From NCBI RefSeq assembly GCF_029167235.1, contig NZ_JARFTR010000035.1, positions 1-62,958 on the forward strand: a stretch of DNA of 62,958 bases, given 5' to 3'. This DNA comes from Kamptonema sp. UHCC 0994 (GTDB lineage: Bacteria > Cyanobacteriota > Cyanobacteriia > Cyanobacteriales > Microcoleaceae). The notes below the pieces were generated by a model. It worked only from the letters and a program-made list of their open reading frames with translations. It did not search any database and was not told the DNA's origin. A program made the position numbers and the translations under genes. The first letter of the stretch is position 1. Each line of letters starts with the position of its first letter. Shown piece by piece: positions 7,391-17,239 of this stretch.

Positions 7391-8469
7391 ACACCACCCC
7401 CATTCCCACCGCCTCAGAATTTCAGCAACACATCCGCGATAAGATTCAAAACTTTAGTCATCGCGCCTTCATCTTCACCCAAATTAACCAGTTCCTCACC
7501 CGCCAACCTCGCGGCTACTTCACCCTCATCGGCGCACCCGGCACCGGCAAAAGTGCTATCCTCGCCAAATATGCCGCCGAAAATCCCCACGTCATCTATT
7601 ACAGTGCCGAACTGACAGGCAAAAATCAAACCGCTGAATTTCTCCTCACCCTTTGCACCCAATTACTGAGGGAAAGATTGAGTGCCAATGGCATCACCAA
7701 TCAGGCCGGCGAAACCATCACCAACCTCCCCGATAATGTCACCGAGGGGAGTTGGTTTCTCTCGCTATTACTCCAGAAAATCAGCGACCAACTCGCACCC
7801 AATCAAAAACTAATTATTACCATAGATGGCTGCGACAGAATTGACCGCCACAGCCAACCCCCAGGCTCAAATTTATTTTATCTCCCCCGCTATTTGCCCA
7901 ACCGTGTTTATTTTCTCCTCTCTCGCCGCCCCTTTCCCAGAGATAAATCGGGTTTGTTAATCGAAACCCCTTATCAAAGTTTGGATTTACAGGAATATCC
8001 CGAACAAAACCGCCAAGATATCCGCACTTATATTGAGAATTACCTAACCCCCTACCATTTAAACGAGGAACAATTCTGCGAAAGACTCACCGATGAAAGT
8101 GAAAATAACTTTATGTACCTGAGTCAAATTTTACCAGGAATTGCTAATAATATTTATCCCGAACCCTTCCACTGGCAACCGCTACCGCCGGGATTAGAAA
8201 CTTACTATCAAAGTCATTTAGCGCGGATGAAAAACCCCGATTTATCTGCCATTGAATTAGGATTATTGAGGGTATTAGCCGCAGAGAAACAGCCTTTATC
8301 TGTAGAAACGATGGCGGCGGCAATTAATGAAGATGAGTATGATGTGGAAGAAGTTTTAGAAAATTGGATTGAATTTTTAATCGCGGAATTGATAGAGGGT
8401 GAAATTCATTATCGGCTTTATCATCGCCATTTTCAAGAGTGGTTAGGCGGCTTGTTCCCATTTTTATAG
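7387..8469 (+). CDS. Solo NACHT-type STAND NTPase
   Basis: This 360-residue NTPase is paralogous to the one at 3784-5181. Walker A is G-A-P-G-T-G-K-S at 49-56. The Walker B-like strand is I-T-I-D-G-C-D with D147 and D150. Shared landmarks include N-N-F-M-Y-L, L-P-x-G-L-x-x-Y-Y-Q and a C-terminal Y-H-x-x-F-x-E-W/F. It has neither the N-terminal HTH nor a C-terminal helical/WD40 part, and it ends where the NTPase core of its paralogue ends. It overlaps the WD40 gene by ATGA and is therefore probably translationally coupled. It may pair with the WD40 protein or with the first NTPase. The Walker B acidic cluster (D-G-C-D-R) differs from D-A-L-D-E in the paralogue, so its ATPase activity may be altered. 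Confidence 0.85.
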   Translation: MNTTPIPTASEFQQHIRDKIQNFSHRAFIFTQINQFLTRQPRGYFTLIGAPGTGKSAILAKYAAENPHVIYYSAELTGKNQTAEFLLTLCTQLLRERLSANGITNQAGETITNLPDNVTEGSWFLSLLLQKISDQLAPNQKLIITIDGCDRIDRHSQPPGSNLFYLPRYLPNRVYFLLSRRPFPRDKSGLLIETPYQSLDLQEYPEQNRQDIRTYIENYLTPYHLNEEQFCERLTDESENNFMYLSQILPGIANNIYPEPFHWQPLPPGLETYYQSHLARMKNPDLSAIELGLLRVLAAEKQPLSVETMAAAINEDEYDVEEVLENWIEFLIAELIEGEIHYRLYHRHFQEWLGGLFPFL

Positions 8470-8496
8470 CTTCAAAAGAGCATCTCCTAAAGTGTG

Positions 8497-9447
8497 CTAA
8501 GCTCCGAAGAAATTGGGATTAAGTTCGATAGCACGGCGGTAAGCTGCGGCCGCTTCTTCCCATTTTTCTAGTTTAGAAAGAGCATCGCCTATATAATAGT
8601 AAGACGAAGCGAAATCAGAGTTAAGTTCAAGGCTAAATCGATAAGCAGCAAGAGCTTCTTCCCACTTGTCCAATTTAAGAAGAGCATTACCTAAATTGTA
8701 GTAAGACCAAAAGTAATCGGGATTGAGATCGAGCCCAAAGCGGTAAGTGGTTACAGCTTCATTTAAGAGTCCTTTTGCTTGCAGAGCGTTTCCTAATTTG
8801 TAGTATAATTCAGATATATCTGGCTGGAGTTGAATAGCTTTGCGATAGTGAGCGATCGCATCATCCCACTGTTCCAGTGAAGTTTCAATTTCTGCTAATT
8901 TATAATAAGCTTCGTAACAACTTGGATTCAAATAAATAGTGCGGAGGTAACAGATAACTGCTCTTTCTACTTTATTTTGCGCCATCAAGCTAGAGGCGAC
9001 ATGGAGAAATGTTTCACCCGTGAAATCTGGCTCTAACATCAGAGCAATATACCAGAAATCTGCGGCTTCCTCTGGCTTGCCAATTTGCTCAAATAGTCTA
9101 GCTAAGTTGCGATAAACTCCCGCAAACTTGGGTTGGAGAGTTAAAGCTTGCTGGTAAGATGCGATCGCCTCTTGCCACTGTTCGAGGTTAGCATAGAGAC
9201 TGCCAAGGTTAGCGTGGACATCGGCTAAATTCGGATCGAGTGCGATCGCCTTATTGTACCATTGCTTTGCCTCTTCTAGCTGACCTTGAGTTTGCAGCAC
9301 CTTACCCAAGATTTTACAAGCTTGGGCCGAGTTTGGCTCAATTTGTAGAGCTTGCTTGCACGAAGCGATCGCTCGATCTAACTTTCCTTCATTTAAATCT
9401 ACTTCTGCCTGTCGCAGCAAATCAAGCACTTCTGTTTCTGGATTCAC
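8497..9447 (-). CDS. Tetratricopeptide repeat protein
   Basis: The 316 residues are almost wholly made of about nine 34-residue TPR units with the pattern W-x2-A/L-G/Y-x2-A-x3-A-x3-P-N. Examples are N-P-D-Y-F-W-S-Y-Y-N-L-G-N-A-L and W-E-E-A-A-A-A-Y-R-R-A-I-E-L-N-P. It has no signal peptide and no enzyme domain, so it is a likely cytoplasmic protein-protein scaffold. Its repeats resemble those fused to the FkbM and GT61 enzymes and those of the 912-residue TPR protein in this locus, which suggests a shared scaffolding role. It converges on the STAND operon and diverges from the GT2-GT4 gene, with a 133-bp gap. Confidence 0.85.
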   Translation of the reverse strand: MNPETEVLDLLRQAEVDLNEGKLDRAIASCKQALQIEPNSAQACKILGKVLQTQGQLEEAKQWYNKAIALDPNLADVHANLGSLYANLEQWQEAIASYQQALTLQPKFAGVYRNLARLFEQIGKPEEAADFWYIALMLEPDFTGETFLHVASSLMAQNKVERAVICYLRTIYLNPSCYEAYYKLAEIETSLEQWDDAIAHYRKAIQLQPDISELYYKLGNALQAKGLLNEAVTTYRFGLDLNPDYFWSYYNLGNALLKLDKWEEALAAYRFSLELNSDFASSYYYIGDALSKLEKWEEAAAAYRRAIELNPNFFGA

Positions 9448-9580
9448 TATTCTGTTATCCTATAGAGTTGCAAACGTCAGTAAAATTGTATTCTACAAGC
9501 TAAACAGGGATAAAAAACCCGTATAGCACGTCTAGATCTGGGTTGTGCTGCTTTCCTCTTCCCAATTACTTCAGAAATTC

Positions 9581-12148
9581 ATGTTAACGGCAAATTCGAC
9601 ACCGCGCGTCAGTGTAATTATCCCAGCATATAATGGCGATCGCTACATCGCGCTAGCGGTAGAAAGCGTACTGAACCAAACCTATAAAAATTTAGAAATT
9701 ATCATCATAGACGACGGTTCAACGGATAATACTCGCGAAATATTACAGCCCTATTTTAACAGAATTCGCTATCTTTATCAAGAAAATCAAGGGGCCGCCG
9801 TTGCCAGAAATCGTGCTTGTCAGTTAGCGAAAGGAGAATTTTTAGCTTTTCTCGATAGCGATGATTTATTCTTACCAGACAAACTAGCAAAACAGATCGC
9901 TTGTTTCGATGCCAACCCCGCCTTAGATATGGTACAAACAGGTTGGTTTATCATGGAGGAAAAGGGAGAAAATATTTCTGAAGTCAAGCCTTGGCAACAA
10001 GCACCAAAATTAGATTTAGAAAGCTTTATTTTATATAAATGTGTACGTCCCAGTGCCATGATGCTACGGCGAGAATGGTGGGAACGCTTAGGCGGTTTTG
10101 ATGGTCAACTTCCCACAAGCGAAGACTTAGATTTTGTCTTACGTTTATGTTTAAAAGGTTGCCAAGCTGTATGGTTAGAAGAAATACTTACAGGTTATCG
10201 CCAGCATAGTTCTAACCTAATGTCTAAGGGATTCGTCGTTATGAAAAACACAGAAACCGTGATGGAAAAATTTTTTACTAGACAGGATTTACCACTTCAT
10301 ATCCGCCAGTTGCAAAATCAAGAACGCTATGAATCTTTAAAGTGGATGGCATGGCGTATGTATCGAGACTCGCATCTCCCAGAAATGGTAGAATGTTTAG
10401 AGAACATCTTAAAATATACGCCATTTTCACCCACCGATACTATTTTAAATTGTTTAGATACTTTCCGCATAGTTTCTCAACAATATGGCGAAAATTTTGA
10501 TACCAATACCTTCAGTAAGTTACCAGAATGGCAAAGTATTGTTTTGATGATAATGACTAATTCAGTCAAATCCCAACAGAGTTATCGTGCCAAAGAGCGC
10601 AAAAAGCGAGCGCACATTTTACTCTACAATACCGACGACCCAGGTGTGGGTGGATTAGCCCAATATAACCATACAATTCTCTGCCATTTAGCAGCATTAG
10701 GTTATCAAGTAACCTGCGTACAAACCAAACATTCTAGCCCCTTAGTTGAACGAGAAAAACGGCTAGGAATACAACACTTATGGCTAGATTTCAGTAGTCA
10801 TCCTAATCTAGCCAGAGTATTAAGAAATACCGAAGATGCCACCGAGACTTTTACCATCAATAAACCCGATTTAATTATCTTTAGCGATGGCTGGCCATTT
10901 TCCAACTTTGCCGCTAAACAAGTAGCAATCCAGATGAAAATACCCTACATAATGGTAATTGGTTTAGTCATGCCAGAAAACGTAAATTTTTCTTACGGAG
11001 ATGTACCTTATATAGAAGGAGTATTATATCAATGTTTGCAAGCTAAAGCCGTAATTGTTGGCGCTTACGAACATTTGAATTTATTGCATCAAGATTTCAA
11101 ATTACCCAAAAATCTAGGACAAGTAATTTATTTAGGACGTTCTCCTGAATACTTTACACCTCCTAATACTACCGTGCGTCAACGGTTACGAAAAGAACTA
11201 GAAATTCCCGAAGATGGGATTATTTGTTTCACAGCAGCGAGATTAGCACCCATTAAAGGACATCGCTATCAAATCGAAGCAATTAAGCAATTAAAACAGT
11301 CTCCGGTGTGGGAAAAACTGTATTTTGTCTGGGCAGGAAATAGCATCGGTAGCTATCAAGATGTAGAAGCAGAATTGAAAGTAACAATTAAAGAATTAGG
11401 CGTAAGTGATAGAGTTAAACTCCTTGGACAACGTTGGGATATCCGAGACTGGTTAGATACTAGCGACATATTCATTTTAACCTCCCTTGGAGATGCAGCA
11501 CCTTCCTATGCAGTTATGGAAGCAATGGCCAAAGGATTGCCCGTAATTGCCTCAGCCGCCGGCGGCATTCCAGAAGGACTTGGTGATACTGGAAAATTGT
11601 TACCAAATCCCAACATTGACCCAGAAGGAACAGTTAGAGAATTAGTAAAAATCATAGAAAATTGGGCAGTAAATCCAGAATTAAGGCGAGAAATTGGTCG
11701 AAATTGCAAACAGCGAGCCGAACAACTTTTCCAAGAAGAAAGAATGCTTAGGGAATCAGTAGCAGCCATCGAAAAAGCTTTAGTATCTGATGACAAAATA
11801 GATAAATCTGTAACGCCTAAAAATGCTCGATGGATGGCAAAAATAGAGAAAAGATTGCAATACAACTTTTTAATCTGGCAAGCTTGGCAAGCGTACTATA
11901 AACGAGATAACAGCGGAATGCAAAACCTCCTTCAAGAATCATTAAAATACACACCATTTTTAATTACCGAAACCCTATTAAACTGGGTACAAAACTTTAC
12001 CAACTTTGCCACAGAAAACGGAGAATCCCTAAATACATATTCCCTAATTAACTCCCTAGAATGGCAACAGATAGTTAATTCTACATTAGGACTTGAACCA
12101 ATATCTTCTCCCTCCTCAAATACTCCAATCGTGCTAAATCAAACCTAA
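9581..12148 (+). CDS. GT2-GT4 bifunctional glycosyltransferase
   Basis: This protein of about 855 residues begins at ATG 9581 (GTG 9545 is an in-frame alternative). Domain order is: GT2 domain (about 6-230; S-V-I-I-P-A-Y-N, D-D-G-S, F-L-D-S-D-D); helical module 1 (about 243-326; W-M-A-W, Y-T-P-F, P-E-W); GT4-type GT-B domain (about 344-735; G-V-G-G-L-A-Q-Y-N-H near its start, F-T-A-A-R-L-A-P-I-K-G-H, and E-A-M-A-K-G-L-P-V-I-A-S near its end); and helical module 2 (about 753-836). It probably adds two sugars in sequence to one acceptor on the cytoplasmic side. The first Glu of the usual GT4 E-x7-E motif is not obvious (L-G-D-A-A-P-S-Y-A-V-M-E), which may affect donor binding. Confidence 0.88.
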   Translation: MLTANSTPRVSVIIPAYNGDRYIALAVESVLNQTYKNLEIIIIDDGSTDNTREILQPYFNRIRYLYQENQGAAVARNRACQLAKGEFLAFLDSDDLFLPDKLAKQIACFDANPALDMVQTGWFIMEEKGENISEVKPWQQAPKLDLESFILYKCVRPSAMMLRREWWERLGGFDGQLPTSEDLDFVLRLCLKGCQAVWLEEILTGYRQHSSNLMSKGFVVMKNTETVMEKFFTRQDLPLHIRQLQNQERYESLKWMAWRMYRDSHLPEMVECLENILKYTPFSPTDTILNCLDTFRIVSQQYGENFDTNTFSKLPEWQSIVLMIMTNSVKSQQSYRAKERKKRAHILLYNTDDPGVGGLAQYNHTILCHLAALGYQVTCVQTKHSSPLVEREKRLGIQHLWLDFSSHPNLARVLRNTEDATETFTINKPDLIIFSDGWPFSNFAAKQVAIQMKIPYIMVIGLVMPENVNFSYGDVPYIEGVLYQCLQAKAVIVGAYEHLNLLHQDFKLPKNLGQVIYLGRSPEYFTPPNTTVRQRLRKELEIPEDGIICFTAARLAPIKGHRYQIEAIKQLKQSPVWEKLYFVWAGNSIGSYQDVEAELKVTIKELGVSDRVKLLGQRWDIRDWLDTSDIFILTSLGDAAPSYAVMEAMAKGLPVIASAAGGIPEGLGDTGKLLPNPNIDPEGTVRELVKIIENWAVNPELRREIGRNCKQRAEQLFQEERMLRESVAAIEKALVSDDKIDKSVTPKNARWMAKIEKRLQYNFLIWQAWQAYYKRDNSGMQNLLQESLKYTPFLITETLLNWVQNFTNFATENGESLNTYSLINSLEWQQIVNSTLGLEPISSPSSNTPIVLNQT

Positions 12149-12236
12149 CATCACCCCCCTCCCTACCTCTTCCCTCTGCGTCCTCTGCGCCTCTGTGGTT
12201 AATCAAAAAAATCCATAGCACAAAAACCAACTCATA

Positions 12237-15200
12237 ATGACAAATATAACACCAAGAGTAAGCGTAATCATCCCAGCATATAACGGTGACAAATACATCA
12301 TCCAAGCAGTAGAAAGCATCATCAACCAAACCTATAAAAACTGGGAAATTATTATCATAGATGACGGTTCCACAGACAACACCCGCCAAGTCTTACAGCC
12401 TTATTTAGACACAATTCGTTATCTCCATCAAAGGAATCAAGGAGTCGCCGCCGCCCGTAATTGTGGCATCCGAGAAGCCAAAGGTGAATTAATTGCTTTC
12501 TTAGATCAAGATGACTTTTTATTCCCCAATAAATTAGCCGCCCAAGTTGCCATATTTGATACTCAAACTTCCCTGGGAATCGTCAATAGTGGCTGGCAAA
12601 TTGTTAACGAAAAAGGCGAAACTATTTTCGATGTCAAACCCTGGGAATACTTGCCTAAACTTAACTTAGAAACTTGGCTGGTTTATATGCCTCTCCTTCC
12701 CAGTGCCATGATGTTTTCCAAGCATTGGTTAGAAACATTGGGCGGCTTTAATTCTCAGTATGATTCCGTAGATGATGCTGACTTAATTTTGCGTTTAGCC
12801 CTATCTGGCTGCGAAGCTGATTGGTTAAAAGAAGTCACAGTAGCCTATCGTCAACATGGGCAAAATGTGTCTATCCAGAGAGCGCTTAAACAAGCTAACC
12901 TTTCTATTCAATTAAAACGAAATATATTTAATAGAACCGATTTACCAGAAAATATCCGTCAATTAGAAAAGCCAGCTTTTTACGAAGGACTAACCTGGAT
13001 GGCATGGCAACTTTACTATAGCGGACATCCCGTACAGATGGCGGAGTATTTGCAACAATCTTTGTCCTATACTCCATACTCAGTGATTAGAACTATCATA
13101 GATTGGGTAAAGCGCCTCACCGCAATTTCTCAAGCTTACGGTTGTGAAATTGATGGTTTTACCCTGAGAAACTTACTAGAATGGAAACAATTAATCGCTA
13201 ATATTTTACCCTCTAAAAAAGTCAGAGTTAGTGTGATTATCAATGCTTATAATTGTGAAAGCCATATTGTCCAAGCCTTAGATAATATTCTTAACCAAAC
13301 TTACCAAAATTGGGAAATAATTGTCATAGATGACGGTTCCACAGACAATACCCGTAAAGTTTTATCACCTTATTTAGATTTAATTCAGTACATCTATCAA
13401 GAACATCAAGGCACAGCAATTGCTAGAAATCGCGGTTGCCAATTAGCCAAAGGAGAATTTTTAGCTTTTCTGGACGGGTCTGATTTTTTCCTACCAGAAA
13501 AACTCGAAAAACAATTAGCTTATTTTGATACCGACCCCACCTTGGATATGGTACAAACAGGTTGGCTAATAGTCGATGAGAAAGGGAAAGATATTCACCC
13601 AGTAATGCCTTGGCAACGGTTGCCCAAATTAGATTTAGAAAATTTTATTAGCCATAAAAATATTCTTCCAAGCGCCATAATGCTGCGGCGAAAGTGGTGG
13701 CAAAAATTAGGAGGTTTTGATGCTCAATTTATTGTAGGGTCTGATTTAGATTTTGCTTTGCGTTTGGCTTTAAAAGGTGGAAAATCAGCCTGGTTAGAAG
13801 AAATCCTGATTTGTGTTCGTCAACAAAAAGATCAAATCATATATAATGAATCTAACTCGATCAAAAACATGGAAAAAATTATGCAAAAATTATTTACCAG
13901 ACCAGATTTGCCTGAGAATATTCGCCAGTTAAAAAGCAAAGAACGTTATGAATCCTTAACCTGGATGGCTTGGCAAATGTATCGCGATGGTCATTTTACA
14001 GAAATGGCTGAAGCTTTAGAAAAATCATTATCCTATAGCTTTTTTACCCCAACAGAAACGATATTAAATTGGGTGGATGCTTTTAAATTTTATTACCTAG
14101 AATCTGGTCAAAACTTTGATGCAAACTCCTTAAGTTCTTTACCAGAATGGCAAGCAGCAGTGACAATGGCGATGAATCATCCCCATCAATCTACCTCCGC
14201 TACCAGTTTAACTTCTCACAAGCATCATCCCCATATTTTACTCTACACCGAAGATCACGGAGTCGGGGGAATGGCTCAGTTTAACCATGCACTTTTATGC
14301 AAATTAGCTACGGAAGGTTACGACGTAACTTGTGTACAAACCGAAACTTCTAATCCCTTAATTGTTAAAGAAAAAGAACTCGGTATCCGCCATATTTGGT
14401 TAGGCTTCGACACCATGAAAGAGTTTTCCCGCATCGCCTATAATCAAGCCGATGCTGAAAACATTTTCTCCCAATCTTTCCCAGATTTAATTGTATTTAG
14501 CGACGGATGGCCGATGGCAAATTTTGCCGCTAAACAGGTAGCAATTAAAATTGGTATACCCTATATAATTGCTTTAGGTTATATCGATCCTTCATATTCC
14601 AAATTCTCCCGATGGGATAAAGTTTCTTACGTAGATGCTGTCTCCTATCATTATGCTATAGCTAAATCACTTGTAGCCGTTTCTTCTGAGAATTTGAAAT
14701 TATGTAGAAAAATGTTTAAAATGTCTCAAAATTGGGGTAAAGTAATCTATTATGGCCGGCCAGATAGTTATTTTACCCCCCCCATGCCGACAACTCGTAA
14801 ACGCTTACGAGCAGAATTAGGCATTCCCGAAGATGCCGTAGTCTGTTTCACAGCGGCGCGTCTAACTCCAGTTAAAGGGTATCAGTATCAATTAGAAGCA
14901 ATTGCCCAATTAAAACAGAGTCCAATTTGGTCACAAATTTACTTTGTTTGGGCTGGCCCCGGCGCAACAACTCACGACAATCTCGAACCAAAATTGAGGG
15001 AAACTGTCATAAATTTGGGAGTAAGTAATCAGGTGAAATTCTTAGGTCAACGCTGGGATATTTCAGACTGGCTAGATGCCAGTGATATTTTTATCTTACC
15101 ATCAAAAGCCGAAGGAATGCCTTTAGCAATCATGGAAGCAATGGCCAAAGGATTACCCGTAATTGCCACTGCTGTCAGCGGTATTCCAGAAGAATTAGGG

Positions 15201-15737
15201 GAAACCGGGAAGTTATTACCTAACCCAAATTTTAACCCCGAAGGAACAGTAAAAGAGTTAGCAACCACCATAGAAGCCTGGGTAGCTAATCCCGAATTGA
15301 GGCAATCTGTAGGCGAAAAATGTAAATTAAGAGCCGAAACAATGTTCCGGGAGGAAAGGATGGTGCAAGAATATATTGATGTCATTGCCCAAGCTTTATT
15401 GCCGGATAAAACTGAGGATAAATCATCCTTAAATCCCCGATTGGCAGCACAGATTAAATTATTAGAAAGCCGATTACGTTACTGTTCTTTGGTTTGGACT
15501 GCTTGGCAAGCTCATAGTCAGGGAAATATTGCTGAAATGTTTGATAATTTAAAAGAATCTTTAAATTGTACACCGTTTTTAGCAACAGAAACTATTTTCT
15601 ATTGGGTGCAAAACTTTGCCAATTTTTATGCGGAAATTGGCAAAGAATTTGATAGTTACTCTCTCATAAATTCATCAGAATGGAAAGAATTGGTAGCTAC
15701 TGTATTTGGGGATTTAGTCCCCCTAAATGTCCCTTAA
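12237..15737 (+). CDS. GT2-GT2-GT4 trifunctional glycosyltransferase
   Basis: This is a 1166-residue protein. Domain order is: GT2a (about 5-225; D-D-G-S, L-D-Q-D-D); helical module (about 241-324); GT2b (about 329-550; V-I-I-N-A-Y-N, D-D-G-S, F-L-D-G-S-D); helical module (about 564-645); GT4 (about 664-1060; F-T-A-A-R-L-T-P-V-K-G-Y and E-G-M-P-L-A-I-M-E with an intact E-x7-E); and helical module (about 1074-1158). In GT2b the DXD-like motif is D-G-S-D rather than D-x-D-D, so that domain may be altered or inactive. The gene lies 88 bp after its GT2-GT4 paralogue and clearly arose from it, or it from this gene, by gain or loss of a GT2-plus-module unit. It is probably co-transcribed with that paralogue. 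Confidence 0.88.
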   Translation: MTNITPRVSVIIPAYNGDKYIIQAVESIINQTYKNWEIIIIDDGSTDNTRQVLQPYLDTIRYLHQRNQGVAAARNCGIREAKGELIAFLDQDDFLFPNKLAAQVAIFDTQTSLGIVNSGWQIVNEKGETIFDVKPWEYLPKLNLETWLVYMPLLPSAMMFSKHWLETLGGFNSQYDSVDDADLILRLALSGCEADWLKEVTVAYRQHGQNVSIQRALKQANLSIQLKRNIFNRTDLPENIRQLEKPAFYEGLTWMAWQLYYSGHPVQMAEYLQQSLSYTPYSVIRTIIDWVKRLTAISQAYGCEIDGFTLRNLLEWKQLIANILPSKKVRVSVIINAYNCESHIVQALDNILNQTYQNWEIIVIDDGSTDNTRKVLSPYLDLIQYIYQEHQGTAIARNRGCQLAKGEFLAFLDGSDFFLPEKLEKQLAYFDTDPTLDMVQTGWLIVDEKGKDIHPVMPWQRLPKLDLENFISHKNILPSAIMLRRKWWQKLGGFDAQFIVGSDLDFALRLALKGGKSAWLEEILICVRQQKDQIIYNESNSIKNMEKIMQKLFTRPDLPENIRQLKSKERYESLTWMAWQMYRDGHFTEMAEALEKSLSYSFFTPTETILNWVDAFKFYYLESGQNFDANSLSSLPEWQAAVTMAMNHPHQSTSATSLTSHKHHPHILLYTEDHGVGGMAQFNHALLCKLATEGYDVTCVQTETSNPLIVKEKELGIRHIWLGFDTMKEFSRIAYNQADAENIFSQSFPDLIVFSDGWPMANFAAKQVAIKIGIPYIIALGYIDPSYSKFSRWDKVSYVDAVSYHYAIAKSLVAVSSENLKLCRKMFKMSQNWGKVIYYGRPDSYFTPPMPTTRKRLRAELGIPEDAVVCFTAARLTPVKGYQYQLEAIAQLKQSPIWSQIYFVWAGPGATTHDNLEPKLRETVINLGVSNQVKFLGQRWDISDWLDASDIFILPSKAEGMPLAIMEAMAKGLPVIATAVSGIPEELGETGKLLPNPNFNPEGTVKELATTIEAWVANPELRQSVGEKCKLRAETMFREERMVQEYIDVIAQALLPDKTEDKSSLNPRLAAQIKLLESRLRYCSLVWTAWQAHSQGNIAEMFDNLKESLNCTPFLATETIFYWVQNFANFYAEIGKEFDSYSLINSSEWKELVATVFGDLVPLNVP

Positions 15738-15767
15738 AAGCGGGACTTTTCTTGTTTACCCCTTTTT

Positions 15768-15832
15768 AGGTATGTAGTTGCGCTTCAGCGCTCTTTCATA
15801 CTCTAAGAGCGCTGAAGCGCAACTACATACCT
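15768..15832. terminator. Perfect 27-bp hairpin after the GT2-GT2-GT4 gene
   Basis: The arm at 15768-15794 is exactly complementary to the arm at 15806-15832, with an 11-base loop. Each arm contains the core GTTGCGCTTCAGCGCTCT or its complement. It has no T-tract on either side but would form a very stable RNA structure just after the stop codon. The length and perfection suggest a dispersed palindromic element that also insulates the two transcription units. Confidence 0.75.
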
Positions 15833-15869
15833 GTAATTTCTTGTCAAATTAAAATTCACTAAACGTAAT

Positions 15870-17192
15870 ATGCAAAGAAATACAATCATTAAATTTTTCG
15901 CCAAAATCCCCCAATTTTTGTTAGCTTTTGTCACAACTATATTAATAGTATATTTCTGGCAAAACCCAACTTTTGGACAGTCACAAGCTAACGTAATAGT
16001 TGATTTTGCTGCACCACAAGCCACTAATTCCGTTAGTGGTATGCTGCACGGCATCGACCCCCAAAACCCACCAGATAGTATGATTACACCCCTTAAACCT
16101 AAACTTTGGCGGGCAGGAAGACTGGATACTTACGATCGAGTTGTCAAAGCTGGTGCTGAGTTTCAATTAGTAGTTAGCGACCTCTGGGGATATGGAGCTA
16201 ATCCGAATGGATGGCCCTATCAAAATTATCCTGCCTGGGAAGCTTTTGTGCGACAACTTGCTCAACAAAATAAAGGAAAAAAAATTCTTTGGGATGTCTG
16301 GAATGAACCTGACTGGGCAAATCCTTTTTGGGCTGGAACCAGAGAACAATTTTTTGAAACCTATAAAAGAGCTTATCAGGTTTTGCGTCAAGAATTAGGG
16401 CAAGAAGCAATAATTGGAGGCCCAAGCATTGCCATTTATAGCAAAGAGTATCTTACCGCTTTTCTTAACTACTGCAAAGCCAATAAACTTGAAGTTAATT
16501 TTTTATCTTGGCACGAACTGAATGATGATTACATTTTGTTTGTTGACGATCATTTGATTGAGGCTAGACGCAATTTCATCCAAAGTCCATCTTACGCAAG
16601 TCTAAAAATCAAAAACCTTTATGTGAATGAGATTGTCGGAGAGGTAGGACAGTATAGACCAGGAGATATTCTTGGTTATTTCTATAATTTGGAAAAAGGT
16701 CAAGCCGACGGTGCTTGCAGAGCTTGTTGGGGTAGCTTGGGGCCCAATAAAGTTAGTAATTGCTTTAATAATACTCTGGCTGGGATGGTGACACCTAATT
16801 CTTTTCAGCCTAGAGCAGCTTGGTGGGCGAATAAAGCTTATGCTGATGGAGCTAGTTCGCGAGTGCGAAGTCAGTCATCCTCTGAGAGGGTTGTAGCTTT
16901 GGCTAGCAAGTCAAATTCTAGCGGGAAAGCACAGGTATTATTAGGCTATTTCGATCGGAATAATTCCTCCTCAATCAGACTTAATGTTACTCTTGCAAAC
17001 TTAAAACAGCTCAATGTTGCCCAGAATGGTAAAATCCATCTAAAATTAGAGAAAATTCCTAATGCTCAAGAGGCGGCTGTGCAGAAATTAGTGATTTTGA
17101 AGGAAGAGAATGTGTCTATTGGAAACGGAACATTGAAATATGTTATTCCTAATTTTGGTCTACATGAAGCCTATGTGTTGACTATTGGCTAA
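15870..17192 (+). CDS. Secreted or membrane-anchored GH39-like glycosidase
   Basis: This 440-residue protein has a hydrophobic N-terminal segment (about 12-30) ending near F-G-Q-S-Q, consistent with a signal peptide or membrane anchor. The remainder resembles a clan-A glycoside hydrolase TIM barrel of the GH39/beta-xylosidase type. It shows W-D-V-W-N-E-P-D with E146 as the likely acid/base, a conserved W-H-E-L segment, and Y-V-N-E with E254 as the candidate nucleophile. A small C-terminal beta domain follows (about 340-440). It is the only clearly exported enzyme of the glycan locus, so it may trim, remodel or release the polysaccharide. The substrate cannot be read from the sequence. Confidence 0.75.
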   Translation: MQRNTIIKFFAKIPQFLLAFVTTILIVYFWQNPTFGQSQANVIVDFAAPQATNSVSGMLHGIDPQNPPDSMITPLKPKLWRAGRLDTYDRVVKAGAEFQLVVSDLWGYGANPNGWPYQNYPAWEAFVRQLAQQNKGKKILWDVWNEPDWANPFWAGTREQFFETYKRAYQVLRQELGQEAIIGGPSIAIYSKEYLTAFLNYCKANKLEVNFLSWHELNDDYILFVDDHLIEARRNFIQSPSYASLKIKNLYVNEIVGEVGQYRPGDILGYFYNLEKGQADGACRACWGSLGPNKVSNCFNNTLAGMVTPNSFQPRAAWWANKAYADGASSRVRSQSSSERVVALASKSNSSGKAQVLLGYFDRNNSSSIRLNVTLANLKQLNVAQNGKIHLKLEKIPNAQEAAVQKLVILKEENVSIGNGTLKYVIPNFGLHEAYVLTIG

Positions 17193-17239
17193 GTGATACC
17201 GTAATGATGTAATTAAGAATAGAATGTTGAGGTTTAGTT

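Noticed and set aside
11506-11865. A 119-codon minus-strand frame inside the GT2-GT4 gene
   Set aside because: Antisense to the conserved GT4 C-terminal domain; no independent support.
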